From positions 2,963,001 through 3,027,000 of the forward strand of contig NZ_CP136336.1 in assembly GCF_032681285.1 (NCBI RefSeq): a DNA stretch of 64,000 nucleotides. Direction: 5' to 3'. The notes under the pieces are model-generated. The model saw nothing but the letters and a program-made list of their open reading frames with translations. It searched no databases and was not told the origin of the DNA. Source of the DNA: Piscinibacter gummiphilus. Its GTDB lineage: Bacteria > Pseudomonadota > Gammaproteobacteria > Burkholderiales > Burkholderiaceae_C. Below, in pieces: positions 54,467 through 63,420 of this stretch. Each line of letters starts with the position of its first letter. Within the stretch, counting starts at the first letter, position 1. A program made the translations under genes and the position numbers.

Positions 54467-55915
54467 TCAGGCGTGGGCGGCGGCAGCAACGGGCGGCACG
54501 ACCACCGGCACGGCGCGGCCGTTCAGCGCGGTCTTCACCACGTTCCAGCCCATGATCAACATGCCGCTCAGGTACAGCAGGCCGCCGAGCAGGCGCACCA
54601 CGTAGAACGGGAAGGTCGCCTTCACGCTCTCGACGAAGCTGTAGACCAGCGTGCCGTCGGGGTTGACCGCGCGCCACATGAGGCCCTGCATCACACCGGC
54701 GATCCACATCGCGGCGATGTAGAGCACGATGCCGATGGTGGCGATCCAGAAGTGCAGCTCGATGGCCTTGGTGCTGTACATCTTGGTCTGGCCGAACATG
54801 CGCGGGATCAGGTAGTACAGCGTGCCCATCGAGATGAGGCCCACCCAGCCGAGCGCGCCGCTGTGCACGTGGCCGACCGTCCAGTCGGTGTAGTGGCTGA
54901 GGGCGTTGACGGTCTTGATCGACATCATCGGGCCCTCGAAGGTGCTCATGCCGTAGAACGACAGAGACACGATCAGGAACTTGAGGATGGGGTCGTCACG
55001 CAGCTTGTGCCAGGCACCGCTCAAGGTCATGATCCCGTTGATCATGCCGCCCCAGCTCGGCGCGAGCAGCACCAGCGAGAAGATCATGCCCAGGCTCTGC
55101 GCCCAGTCGGGCAGCGCGGTGTAGTGCAGGTGGTGCGGGCCCGCCCACATGTAGGTGAAGATCAGCGCCCAGAAGTGCACGATCGACAGGCGATACGAAT
55201 ACACCGGCCGCTCGGCCTGCTTGGGGATGAAGTAATACATCATCCCGAGGAAGCCGGCGGTGAGGAAGAAGCCCACCGCGTTGTGGCCGTACCACCACTG
55301 CACCATCGCGTCCTGCACGCCGGCGTAGGCCGAGTAGCTCTTCATCCAGCCGCCCGGGATGGCCGCGCTGTTGACGATGTGCAGCAGCGCCACCGCGAGG
55401 ATGAAGCCGCCGAAGAACCAGTTGGCCACGTAGATGTGGCGGATCTTGCGGATGCCGATGGTGCCGAAGAACACGATCGCATACGCGACCCACACGACAG
55501 CGATCAGGATGTCGATCGGCCACTCGAGTTCAGCGTATTCCTTGCCCTGGGTGTAGCCCAACGGCAGCGAGATGGCCGCGGCCACGATCACCAGTTGCCA
55601 ACCCCAGAACGTGAAAGCCGCGAGCTTGGGCAGGAAGAGAGGCACCTGGCAGGTGCGCTGGACCACGTAGTAGGAACTCGCGAAGAGCGCGCAGCCGCCG
55701 AAGGCGAAGATCACCGCGTTGGTGTGCAGCGGGCGCAGCCGGCCGTAGCTCAGCCACGAGATGCCGAAATTGAGTTCGGGCCAGGTCAGCTGCGCGGCGA
55801 TGATCACGCCGACCAGCATGCCGACGATGCCCCACAGCACGGCTGCGAGCGCGAAATTGCGCACCACACCGTCGCTGTAGACCGGCGTTGCAAGGGCCGG
55901 AGAGCTTGTGTTCAT
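54467..55915 (-). CDS. ccoN: cbb3 oxidase catalytic subunit CcoN
   Basis: The 482-residue haem-copper subunit I of the high-affinity cbb3 oxidase, with about twelve membrane helices. Metal ligands are visible in family context: RPLHTNAV (low-spin haem), [13 protein letters not shown] (CuB His with the following active-site Tyr region), GPHHLHYT (two CuB His) and [13 protein letters not shown] (haem b3 region). It reduces O2 to water and pumps protons at very low oxygen. Good ribosome site (GAGGAAC, 7 bases before ATG). The Fnr-type box lies 62 bp upstream. Confidence 0.97.
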   Translation of the reverse strand: MNTSSPALATPVYSDGVVRNFALAAVLWGIVGMLVGVIIAAQLTWPELNFGISWLSYGRLRPLHTNAVIFAFGGCALFASSYYVVQRTCQVPLFLPKLAAFTFWGWQLVIVAAAISLPLGYTQGKEYAELEWPIDILIAVVWVAYAIVFFGTIGIRKIRHIYVANWFFGGFILAVALLHIVNSAAIPGGWMKSYSAYAGVQDAMVQWWYGHNAVGFFLTAGFLGMMYYFIPKQAERPVYSYRLSIVHFWALIFTYMWAGPHHLHYTALPDWAQSLGMIFSLVLLAPSWGGMINGIMTLSGAWHKLRDDPILKFLIVSLSFYGMSTFEGPMMSIKTVNALSHYTDWTVGHVHSGALGWVGLISMGTLYYLIPRMFGQTKMYSTKAIELHFWIATIGIVLYIAAMWIAGVMQGLMWRAVNPDGTLVYSFVESVKATFPFYVVRLLGGLLYLSGMLIMGWNVVKTALNGRAVPVVVPPVAAAAHA

Positions 55916-55948
55916 GGGTCGTTCCTCGGGGTTTCTTGAACTGGTTCA

Positions 55949-55990
55949 ATTGTCAGAAGCGCCCTCGGGAAGACCCTTGACCGGGATCAA
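55949..55990 (-). promoter_or_regulatory. Fnr-type box and -10 of the ccoNOQP operon
   Basis: TTGACCGGGATCAA (55977-55990) fits the Fnr consensus. On the minus strand GACAAT (55949-55954) is centred 32 bp from the box centre. The box overlaps the last codons of ccoS, so the oxidase genes have their own promoter inside the cco series. Predicted start near 55942 gives a 27-nt leader. Confidence 0.72.
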
Positions 55991-56172
55991 GCCCCTGGCG
56001 GGGCGTGCTCGCGAGAAGGCACAGATGTGAGTTCGGCCTCGCCGTCCAGCACGCGCAGGCCCTCGCGTTCGAGGTCGTCGAACTGGCCCGACTGCACGGC
56101 CCAGCCGAAGAGGCCGATCAGCGCGAGCACGAGCAAGACCGACAGCGGCAGTAGGAGATAGAGGCTTTCCAT
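55987..56172 (-). CDS. ccoS: cbb3 oxidase maturation protein CcoS
   Basis: A 61-residue single-helix protein (MESLYLLLPLSVLLVLALIGLF, then WAVQSGQFDDLEREG, the conserved CcoS box). CcoS is needed to insert haem and copper into the oxidase. It starts 12 bp after ccoI. Its 3' end overlaps the Fnr-type box of ccoN. The last 20 residues (charged, proline-rich) are longer than the minimal family core. Confidence 0.92.
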   Translation of the reverse strand: MESLYLLLPLSVLLVLALIGLFGWAVQSGQFDDLEREGLRVLDGEAELTSVPSREHAPPGA

Positions 56173-56184
56173 CCGGGGCTTTCT

Positions 56185-58455
56185 TCAGCGTGAAAGTCGC
56201 AGCGCGTTGAGCACGACGAAGAGCGAACTCGCCGCCATGCCGAGCCCTGCAGCCCAGGGCGGCAGGTAGCCGGCGAGTGCAAGCGGCACACAGGCGGCGT
56301 TGTAGGCGAGCGCCCAGCCGAGGTTCTGGCGCATCACGCGCACGGTCTTGCGGGCGCGGGCAAGCGCCGCGGGGATCTCGCCCAGGCGGCTGCCGAGCAC
56401 GATGAAATCCGAGCGCTGCTGCGCCAGGGCGCTGCCGTGCGCGAGGGCAAACGACACGTCGGCACGGGCGAGCACCGGGCCGTCGTTCAGGCCGTCGCCG
56501 ACCATCAGCACACGATGGCCCTGCGCTTGCAGCGACTCGATGGCGCGCAGCTTGTCTTCGGGTGTCGCCTGGCCGTGGGCCAGCTCGATGCCAAGGCGCT
56601 GCGCCACGGCCTGCACGCTGCCTTGCGTGTCACCCGACAGAAGCCGCACCTGCAAGCCGTGGGCGGCCAAACCTTGCAGCGCTTCTTGCGCGTCGGTGCG
56701 CAGCGCTTCGTCGAATTCGAAGAGCACCTGCTCTTCCGCCGTGGCGCCTTGCGGCGCGCAGGCCACACGCGGGCGCGTCGCCTCCGTCGGGCTGCTCGAG
56801 CCCACCCAGCCTGGCGCGCCGAGGCGCCAGCGGCGGCCCTGCTCGTCACATGCCTCGATGCCCTGCCCTGCCGTTTCGCACACCTCGCTCCAGGCGTGAG
56901 AAGCGCCTGGCAAGGCCTGCACGAGTGCCGCCGACAACGGGTGGCGCGACAGCGCCGCCAGCGAGGCAGCCCGGGCCAGCAGCGCGGCGCGGTCGGCCTG
57001 TGGCGCAAGGTGCGTGGCGGCCAGCACCAGGCGGTCTTGCGTGAGCGTGCCGGTCTTGTCGAAGACGGCAATGTCGACCGCGCCCAGCGCCTCGATGGCG
57101 TCGAGCCGCTGCACCAGCACGCCGCGGCGTGCGAGGCCGCCGGTCGCGGCGAGGAGCGCGGCCGGCGCCGCCAGCGAGAGCGCGCACGGGCAGGTGACGA
57201 TCAGCACCGCGACGGCGACCCACACCGCCCGGGTCAGGTCGATCACGCTCCACACGGCCGCAGCACCCGCCGCGAGCACGAGCACGCCCAGCAGGAACGG
57301 GCCGGCCCAGCGGTCGGCCAGGCGCAGCACGCCGGGGCGTTGCGTGAGCGCGTGCTGGAGCAGTTCCACGATCTGCTGGTAGCGCGTGCCTTCACCAAGT
57401 TTCTGCAGGCGCACGGTCACCGGTGCCGCGAGGTTGAGGCTGCCGCCCACCACCGCGTCGCCCGCCGCGCGCTCCACCGGGCGCGATTCGCCGGTGAGCA
57501 TGGCTTCGTCGACCTGCGTACTTCCTTCGAGCACCAGCGCATCGCCAGGGAAGGCCTGGCCCGCGGCCACGCGCACGCGGTCGCCGACCTGCAGCCGCGC
57601 CACCGGCACGGTCTGGGCGGAGCCATCGTCGGCGAGCCGCTCGATCGCATCGGGCAGGCGCTGCAAGAGCGCGTCGAGCGCCTCGGTGCTGCGGTGACGC
57701 GCACGCAACTCAAGCCACCGCCCGGCGAGCAGGAAGCTCACGAACATGGTCATCGAATCGAGATACGGGTCGGCGCCGAAGAGGCCGCCCGGCTCGAAAG
57801 TGGCCACGGTGCCGGCGACGAAGGTGACGGCGATGCCGAGCGCCACCGGCACGTCCATGCCGACACGCCGCTGGCGCAGCGCATGCCACGCACCCTTGAA
57901 GAACGGGCCGGCCGAGAAAAGCAGCACCGGCAGGGTCAGCACCCACGCGGCCCAGCGCATCAGCGCCGCGAGGTCGGGGGCGATCTCACCGGGCGCGGAC
58001 AGGTAGCCGGGCGTGGTGAGCATCATCACCTGCATCATGCAGAAGCCCGCGACGAAAAGACGCCACAAGGCCTGGCGCGACTCGCGCTGGCGTGCCGTGC
58101 GGGCCGCCTCGTGCTCGGCCGGCAGCGCGCGGTAGCCAGCGGCCTGCACCGCGTCGACCAGCGCCGAGGCACGGGTGCGCGACGCGTCCCAGCGCACCAG
58201 GGCCCGCTCGCTGGCGGCGTTGACCTCGGCGCTGTCGACCCCGGGCACACGCCTGAGCGCGGCTTCGATCACGCCGGCACAGGCGGCGCAGTACATGCCC
58301 TGCAGGGCGAAGACGGATTCGGCCTGGCGCTGCCCGTCTGCGGACTGGCGCCAGCGCGTGCAGCGCGCGAGCGAGGCGTCGTCGTCGAGCGCGGCCTTCT
58401 CGCGCGGCGTCAACGGAGGCAGGGGCAAGGCCAGGCCGGCCTGGGAGGAGGTCAT
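56185..58455 (-). CDS. ccoI: Copper-transporting P-type ATPase for cbb3 assembly (CcoI)
   Basis: A 756-residue P1B-ATPase. The N-terminus has an HMA domain with CAAC at 56-59 (GMYCAACAG). The transmembrane copper motif is CPC at 422-424 (TCPCALSLA), the phosphorylated Asp466 lies in DKTGTLT, and GDGLNDG near 625 completes the catalytic core. CcoI/FixI-type pumps export copper to the oxidase with slow turnover. The region ahead of the HMA is about 40 residues. It is the first gene of the cco series and has its own Fnr-type box. The predicted transcript start falls on the ATG. Confidence 0.94.
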   Translation of the reverse strand: MTSSQAGLALPLPPLTPREKAALDDDASLARCTRWRQSADGQRQAESVFALQGMYCAACAGVIEAALRRVPGVDSAEVNAASERALVRWDASRTRASALVDAVQAAGYRALPAEHEAARTARQRESRQALWRLFVAGFCMMQVMMLTTPGYLSAPGEIAPDLAALMRWAAWVLTLPVLLFSAGPFFKGAWHALRQRRVGMDVPVALGIAVTFVAGTVATFEPGGLFGADPYLDSMTMFVSFLLAGRWLELRARHRSTEALDALLQRLPDAIERLADDGSAQTVPVARLQVGDRVRVAAGQAFPGDALVLEGSTQVDEAMLTGESRPVERAAGDAVVGGSLNLAAPVTVRLQKLGEGTRYQQIVELLQHALTQRPGVLRLADRWAGPFLLGVLVLAAGAAAVWSVIDLTRAVWVAVAVLIVTCPCALSLAAPAALLAATGGLARRGVLVQRLDAIEALGAVDIAVFDKTGTLTQDRLVLAATHLAPQADRAALLARAASLAALSRHPLSAALVQALPGASHAWSEVCETAGQGIEACDEQGRRWRLGAPGWVGSSSPTEATRPRVACAPQGATAEEQVLFEFDEALRTDAQEALQGLAAHGLQVRLLSGDTQGSVQAVAQRLGIELAHGQATPEDKLRAIESLQAQGHRVLMVGDGLNDGPVLARADVSFALAHGSALAQQRSDFIVLGSRLGEIPAALARARKTVRVMRQNLGWALAYNAACVPLALAGYLPPWAAGLGMAASSLFVVLNALRLSR

Positions 58456-58461
58456 GCGCCG

Positions 58462-58503
58462 ACTCTAGGAAGCACGGCCCGCCAGACGCATGACGCAGAT
58501 CAA
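58462..58503 (-). promoter_or_regulatory. Fnr-type box and -10 before ccoI
   Basis: ATGACGCAGATCAA (58490-58503) matches the Fnr consensus at nine of ten positions. TAGAGT (58462-58467) on the minus strand is centred 32 bp away. The class II start would then lie at about 58455, the first base of the ccoI ATG, suggesting a leaderless transcript. Confidence 0.6.
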
Positions 58504-58539
58504 TTCCGCGGCCTCGGGGCGGCCCCAAGATGGCCGGTC

Positions 58540-59817
58540 ATGGATTTCTCACACTCCGCCGCCAACCTGGCGCTGCAAGGCCGCGTGCGCGACATGATGG
58601 AGCGGCTGGTGCTGCCGTCGAATCGCGACTGGCATCGCTGGGCCGATGCCGGCGAATACCCGCTCGATGTGATCGAGCCGCTCAAGGCCTGCGCGAAGGC
58701 CGAAGGCCTGTGGAACCTCTTCCTGCCGGGCCTGAAGCCCGACGAACCCGGCACGCGTCTGTCAAACACCGAGTACGCGCCGCTCGCCGAGATCATGGGC
58801 CGGGTGCCCTGGGCCTCGGAGGTGTTCAACTGCAGCGCGCCCGACACCGGCAACATCGAGCTGCTGCACCTCTATGCCACGCCCGCGCAGCGGGAGCGGT
58901 GGCTGCGCCCGCTGCTGGAAGGCACGATGCGCTCGTGCTACGCCATGTCGGAGCCCGACGTGGCCTCGTCCGACCCGACCAACCTCGAGACGAGCATCGT
59001 GCGCGACGGCGACGAGTTCGTCATCAACGGCCGCAAGTGGTTCATCACCGGGGCCTTGCACCCGCTGTGCGAGCTGGTGGTGCTGATGGGCGTGTCCGAT
59101 GGCTCGCCCGACGCGCCGCGCCACCGTCGCCATTCCCTCGTGCTGGTGCCGCTCAAGACACCGGGCCTCGAGATCGTGCGCAACATCCCGATCCTCCAGC
59201 ACCACAGCGTGGAAGGCCACGTGGAGCTGGTGTTCCGCAACGTCCGCGTGCCTGCGAGCGCCCTGCTCGGCGAACCGGGCGAAGGGTTTGCGATGGCCCA
59301 GGCCCGCCTCGGCCCAGGGCGGGTGCACCACTGCATGCGCACCATCGGCCAGTGCGAGCTGGCGCTGGAGCTGATGGCCGAGCGGGCCCTGGAGCGGCAG
59401 AGCTTCGGCCGCAAGCTGGCCGACTACGCCAACGTGCAGGACTGGATCGCCGAGAGCCGCGTCGAGATCGATCAGGCGCGGCTGCTGGTGATGCGCGCGG
59501 CCTGGCGCATGGATACCGAAGGCAACGCCGCCGCGCGCACCGACGTGGCCGCGATCAAGCTCGTGGCCGCACGACTGCAGACGCGGGTGCTCGACCGCGC
59601 GATGCAGGTGTTCGGCGCCATGGGCCTGTCGCCCGACACCCCGCTCGCGTTTCTCTACACCTGGGGTCGGGCGATGCGCTTTCTGGACGGGCCCGACGAG
59701 GTGCATCTGCGCACCGTGGCCCGCACCGAACTCGAGGCCGCCCGCAAACGACGAGGGGCTGGAACGGCACATTTCGTGCCGCCAGCCCCTCTTGAAGCCC
59801 CGCTCACGCGGGGCTAG
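58540..59817 (+). CDS. Acyl-CoA dehydrogenase
   Basis: A 425-residue flavoprotein of the acyl-CoA dehydrogenase family, closest in style to the ACAD10/11-like branch. Signatures: YAMSEPDVASSDPTN near 129-143 (FAD/substrate loop), GRKWFITGAL near 165, RQSFGRKLADYANVQDWIA near 287, VFGAMGLSPDTPL near 362. It forms the alpha,beta-double bond of an acyl-CoA; chain length is not predictable. ATG 58540 begins at the family N-terminus; the open frame continues far upstream only as antisense to ccoI. The last 20 codons are written in inverted repeats, so the normal end may have been extended. Confidence 0.88.
   Translation: MDFSHSAANLALQGRVRDMMERLVLPSNRDWHRWADAGEYPLDVIEPLKACAKAEGLWNLFLPGLKPDEPGTRLSNTEYAPLAEIMGRVPWASEVFNCSAPDTGNIELLHLYATPAQRERWLRPLLEGTMRSCYAMSEPDVASSDPTNLETSIVRDGDEFVINGRKWFITGALHPLCELVVLMGVSDGSPDAPRHRRHSLVLVPLKTPGLEIVRNIPILQHHSVEGHVELVFRNVRVPASALLGEPGEGFAMAQARLGPGRVHHCMRTIGQCELALELMAERALERQSFGRKLADYANVQDWIAESRVEIDQARLLVMRAAWRMDTEGNAAARTDVAAIKLVAARLQTRVLDRAMQVFGAMGLSPDTPLAFLYTWGRAMRFLDGPDEVHLRTVARTELEAARKRRGAGTAHFVPPAPLEAPLTRG
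59753..59815. terminator. Two stacked hairpins at the 3' end of the dehydrogenase gene
   Basis: Hairpin 1: GAGGGGCTGG (59753-59762) pairs with CCAGCCCCTC (59782-59791), continued inside by CGGCAC and GTGCCG (59765-59770, 59776-59781) with a 5-base loop. Hairpin 2: AGCCCCGC (59796-59803), loop TCAC, GCGGGGCT (59808-59815). Both lie inside the last codons of the dehydrogenase; its stop is TAG at 59815. They separate it from the convergent cytochrome gene and probably stop transcription from both sides. Confidence 0.65.
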
Positions 59818-59830
59818 ACCTCACGCCGGA

Positions 59831-62800
59831 TCAGTCGCGGTCCAGCGTGCCATTGGCGTCGCGGTCGACACCGATGCGGGTGCCGTTGCCCGGCGGCACG
59901 CAGGTGAAGGTCAGCGGCGCGGAAGCGGCGCTGGCCTGGCTCAGCAGGCCGCTGAGCGTGACGGCCGACTCAGACGACTTGTTGGGCACGAACTGCTGGC
60001 TTGCGTTCATGACCCAGCCGCGCGCCTGGCCCGAGATCACGCCCTTGGCGACCAGCTCGCACTCGGGCACCGGGCTCGTGATCTGCGCGCGCGCCACGAG
60101 CAGGTTCAGACGGGCGCTCACGTCGGACTGGTTGGCGTTCGCCGGCGTCACGGTGACCTGCTGGCCGACGATCGGGTTGACGTCGGACGGCGCGGCCAGC
60201 ACGTATTGCTCGAGCTGCTGCTTCTGCGTGGTCGAGAGGGCGTTGAACACGTCTTCCGAGAAGAACTGGACGAGCGTCCCGAACTTGCCGGCGTTGTTGT
60301 AGCCGAAGCCCTTGACCTGGTCACCCACGTTCGCGAACAACGAGCGGCTCGAGTTCGTGCCGAACATGCCGACCTTCTGGTACATGTTGCGGATGTGCGG
60401 GATCTTGAAGTCCTGGTCGAGCTGGGCACCTTCGATCGACATGGTGCCGTCGGAGCCGAAGAGCTTGCGCGACGGATCGACCGTGTGGCAGCCGTTGCAG
60501 GTGGTGATGGTGTCGGACGTCGTGTTGAAGTACACGTTGCGCCCGGCCGCCTGCACCGTGGTGAGAGAGTTGTCGAGGTTGGTGATCGGATTGGGCGGGT
60601 AGATGATCTCCAGCGCGAAGTCGGCGAAGGCCTTCATCTCGGCGGCGGTGAGCTGAGACTCGCGACCCAGCAGGCCGGTGAAGGCCACGTTGAAGTCTTC
60701 GAACGCCTGGTGCTCGATCGTTTCACCCGAGCTGCGGCTCTGGCCCGTGCGGTCACCGCGCCAGTGCAGCGGGCCGTGGTTGGCCATGCCGCGGAAGCTC
60801 TGCGTCGTCATCGGCCCCTTCATCGGGTGGAAGTTGGCCTTGCGACCGAAACGCGGCACGTTGGTGTTGTACGGGTTCGGGCTCGCCACCTGGCTTTCGC
60901 TCGGATTGCCGAGGTCCCATGCGATGTGGTCGATGTCGCCGAAGATGTGGCAACCCGAGCACGATGAGTCGCCGCGGCTGGAGGTGTAGTTCGCGTCGTA
61001 CAGGAACTTGCGCCCTGCCTTCACGACAGCCGGCTCCGGGTTGTACATCGTGACGTGGGCGGTCTCGGAGAAGGTCGAGGTGTTGACCACCGAGACGCCG
61101 TTGTCACCACGGGTGGTGACGTAGGCCACGTTGCGCGACGGGTCGAGCACCACGCCGGTGGGCAGGCCGCCAGTCAGGGTCACGTGGCTGCTGGCCGAGG
61201 GCGTGAAGGTGTTGCCTTCGAGCGCCGCGGTGCTGAAGCGCCCCAGCTTGTTGGAGCCCATCGCGGCCACGTACATGGTCGAGCCGTCGGGCGTGATCGC
61301 CATCTCGAGCGGGGTGGCGAGCGAGGCGGCCTTTTCGGCTGCCGTGCCCACGGCCTGGTCGTAGCTGGTGATGTGCTTGTTGAGATGGCGTGGCAGCACG
61401 TTGCTGCCGTCGATCACGGTGATGCGGCTCTCGACGAAATGGCCGCGCACGGTGGTCGAGCGGGTGCCCGGGCCTTCGAAGCGCACCCGGTTGCGGGCGT
61501 CCTGGTTGCTCACGTAGACCTTGCCCGACGACGGGTTGACGGCCACGTTGAACAGCGTCGTGCCCACGCCGGTCGTGCGCGCCGTCACCGTGGGCGTGGA
61601 GCCCGAGGTGTCGATCGTGAACACGTCGTAGTCGGGCAGGTTGATCTTCACGCGGCTGCTGTGGTCGCGCGGTGCCACGCCACGCGTGGGGTCACCGTCG
61701 TCCATCCAGCGACCGTTGGCGTCCTTCTGCACGATCAGCGGGTTGCGCGGTGCGGTGTTGCCGGCGGCGTCGGTCGTGGGCGACGGCAGCGTCAGGCCGC
61801 CGTTGCCCAGGTCTTCGTTCAGCACGGTGGTCTTGTTGCCGGAGTTGAACACCGCGGCGTAGACACGGGTGCCGGCGGCGTTCTTCGCCAGGCCGCGCAA
61901 CGTGTCGCCGAACATGTTCAGGCGGGTCAGCGGCTGGCCGCCGAGGCGCGTGCCGACGTTGGCCACGTCGTACACCCAGACGTCGGCGCGGCCGACGCCC
62001 GGGGTGGCGAGCTGCGGGTCGAAGCCGGCGTTCTGGCCGCGGTGCGCAGCGGTGATGAAGGCCCACTTGTTGCCAGCGCCCGCGAACACGATGTCGCGCG
62101 GCTCGTCGCCCACCAGCAGCGTGTTGATCACGCGGGCAGGCGTCGTGGAGACATCGACGATGCTCACGCTGTCGGACAGGTGGTTCACCACCCACAGCTG
62201 GTTGTCGTTGGCCAGCGCCACCGACACCGGCTCCAGGCCGACCGGGATCGACTCGATCAGCGCCGGGGTGCCCGAGGAGGTGTTGTAGACCTCGACGCGG
62301 TTGTCAGGCGTGTTGACGACGAAGAGGCGGCTGCCGGTGCTGTTCAGCGCCATCGGGCGGACGTGGCCGCTCTCGAAGGTCGCGAACTTGCCGATGGGCG
62401 GGCGCGTGGCGCCGGTCGGCGGGTTGGTGGTGCCGCTCGTGCCGGCCAGCACGACGTTGTTGACGCGGTAGCTTTCGAGTGCGCTGTTGGCGTTGACGCG
62501 GAAACGCACGACCACGCTGGTCTGGTTGGCTGCGTTGGACGGCAACGTGAGGGTCACGCGGCTGGTGGTCGCGGCCTGGGTCGACTCGACCTGGGTGAAC
62601 GCGCCGCCGTTGATCGAGACCTCGGCGATGCCGGCCTCGCCGGTGTCGAGGCCGGTGGTGCTGCGGTCGAACGCGAGGGTGATGCCGGTGTAGCCCACCG
62701 TGCTGATCGGAGACGAGGTGATGGCGCCGTCGGTGCTCAGCAGCGAGGCGGTCATGGTGGCGCCGAGGCTCGACGTGCTCACCGAGCCGGCCGACGAGAA

Positions 62801-62935
62801 GCTCCCGAGGCCGCTTCCGAAGGATTGCTGGAAGAGGGTGGTCTGGGCGTGGGCGCCGAAGGCGCACACCGTCAGACACGAGGCGGACATCACACGTCCG
62901 AATTGCCGTTTCACGGCCGACCAACTCAATTGCAT
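59831..62935 (-). CDS. Secreted beta-propeller di-haem cytochrome c
   Basis: A 1034-residue exported protein. Signal peptide of about 30 residues ending AFGAHAQ; a galactose-binding-like or jelly-roll segment (about 35-165); a YVTN-type beta-propeller (about 180-630), with repeats such as DNRVEVYNT, DSVSIVDVS and NGVSVVNTS; then a cytochrome peroxidase-like C-terminal part with two haem sites, CSGCH at 659-663 and CNGCH at 813-817. The segment between the haems has FHPMKGPMTTQSFRGM, as in MauG/di-haem peroxidase relatives. The start is strong (AAAGGAGAC). Role: perhaps extracellular or periplasmic electron transfer or oxidation of a bound substrate; this is inference. Confidence 0.83.
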   Translation of the reverse strand: MQLSWSAVKRQFGRVMSASCLTVCAFGAHAQTTLFQQSFGSGLGSFSSAGSVSTSSLGATMTASLLSTDGAITSSPISTVGYTGITLAFDRSTTGLDTGEAGIAEVSINGGAFTQVESTQAATTSRVTLTLPSNAANQTSVVVRFRVNANSALESYRVNNVVLAGTSGTTNPPTGATRPPIGKFATFESGHVRPMALNSTGSRLFVVNTPDNRVEVYNTSSGTPALIESIPVGLEPVSVALANDNQLWVVNHLSDSVSIVDVSTTPARVINTLLVGDEPRDIVFAGAGNKWAFITAAHRGQNAGFDPQLATPGVGRADVWVYDVANVGTRLGGQPLTRLNMFGDTLRGLAKNAAGTRVYAAVFNSGNKTTVLNEDLGNGGLTLPSPTTDAAGNTAPRNPLIVQKDANGRWMDDGDPTRGVAPRDHSSRVKINLPDYDVFTIDTSGSTPTVTARTTGVGTTLFNVAVNPSSGKVYVSNQDARNRVRFEGPGTRSTTVRGHFVESRITVIDGSNVLPRHLNKHITSYDQAVGTAAEKAASLATPLEMAITPDGSTMYVAAMGSNKLGRFSTAALEGNTFTPSASSHVTLTGGLPTGVVLDPSRNVAYVTTRGDNGVSVVNTSTFSETAHVTMYNPEPAVVKAGRKFLYDANYTSSRGDSSCSGCHIFGDIDHIAWDLGNPSESQVASPNPYNTNVPRFGRKANFHPMKGPMTTQSFRGMANHGPLHWRGDRTGQSRSSGETIEHQAFEDFNVAFTGLLGRESQLTAAEMKAFADFALEIIYPPNPITNLDNSLTTVQAAGRNVYFNTTSDTITTCNGCHTVDPSRKLFGSDGTMSIEGAQLDQDFKIPHIRNMYQKVGMFGTNSSRSLFANVGDQVKGFGYNNAGKFGTLVQFFSEDVFNALSTTQKQQLEQYVLAAPSDVNPIVGQQVTVTPANANQSDVSARLNLLVARAQITSPVPECELVAKGVISGQARGWVMNASQQFVPNKSSESAVTLSGLLSQASAASAPLTFTCVPPGNGTRIGVDRDANGTLDRD

Positions 62936-63420
62936 GGCAGTCTCCTTTGTGGTGTTTTGCACGGGAAACGGCGATGCCACGGCGCGTTTCTCCTGCTTGC
63001 CCAATGGTTGCACTGCCGTGCTTTTCTAGCGATTAACGCTTCTCCCTAGACTTTCGTGCGCAAGTTGGCAAGTCAGTACATGCACGATGCGAAATGAGGG
63101 GAACTTGTGGGCCCGCGATATGTCGCGCCGAGCCTCTTGCGGCGGAATTCACGCGTCGGGCATATCAATCGCGCACTCCACGACAAGGGTCATTGGCATG
63201 AAGTCACGGCGAACCCGATCCGCCTCAAACGCCAACTAAGTCACACCTCGTCATGGCGGCGTCGGGGTCCGCGCAACAAGCTCGCCACCGGCGCTCAGGG
63301 TGTACCCGCATCCATGCTCTTAGGGATACGTGCCGCGATTTTTTGAATCAACAATACGCGCTGCAATGCGCCCCGCACGGGCGTGACGACCTCGATTCAT
63401 TCACCTGACAGAGGCACCCG
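62936..63420. other. 485-bp intergenic region, lower GC
   Basis: The stretch between the divergent cytochrome gene and the response regulator is clearly less GC-rich than the window average and shows no conserved coding signal. It must hold both promoters. TTGAATCAA at about 63341-63350 is a short palindrome without Fnr spacing. I found no clear -35/-10 pair, repeat or attachment site. Confidence 0.5.

Noticed and set aside
56437..58539. Long upstream extension of the acyl-CoA dehydrogenase frame
   Set aside because: It is wholly antisense to ccoI and has no family similarity; the dehydrogenase N-terminus begins at 58540.
63107..63346. 79-codon rightward frame with GAGGGG before a GTG start
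   Set aside because: Only about two thirds of its third codon positions are G or C, far below real genes here, and the protein has no recognisable character.
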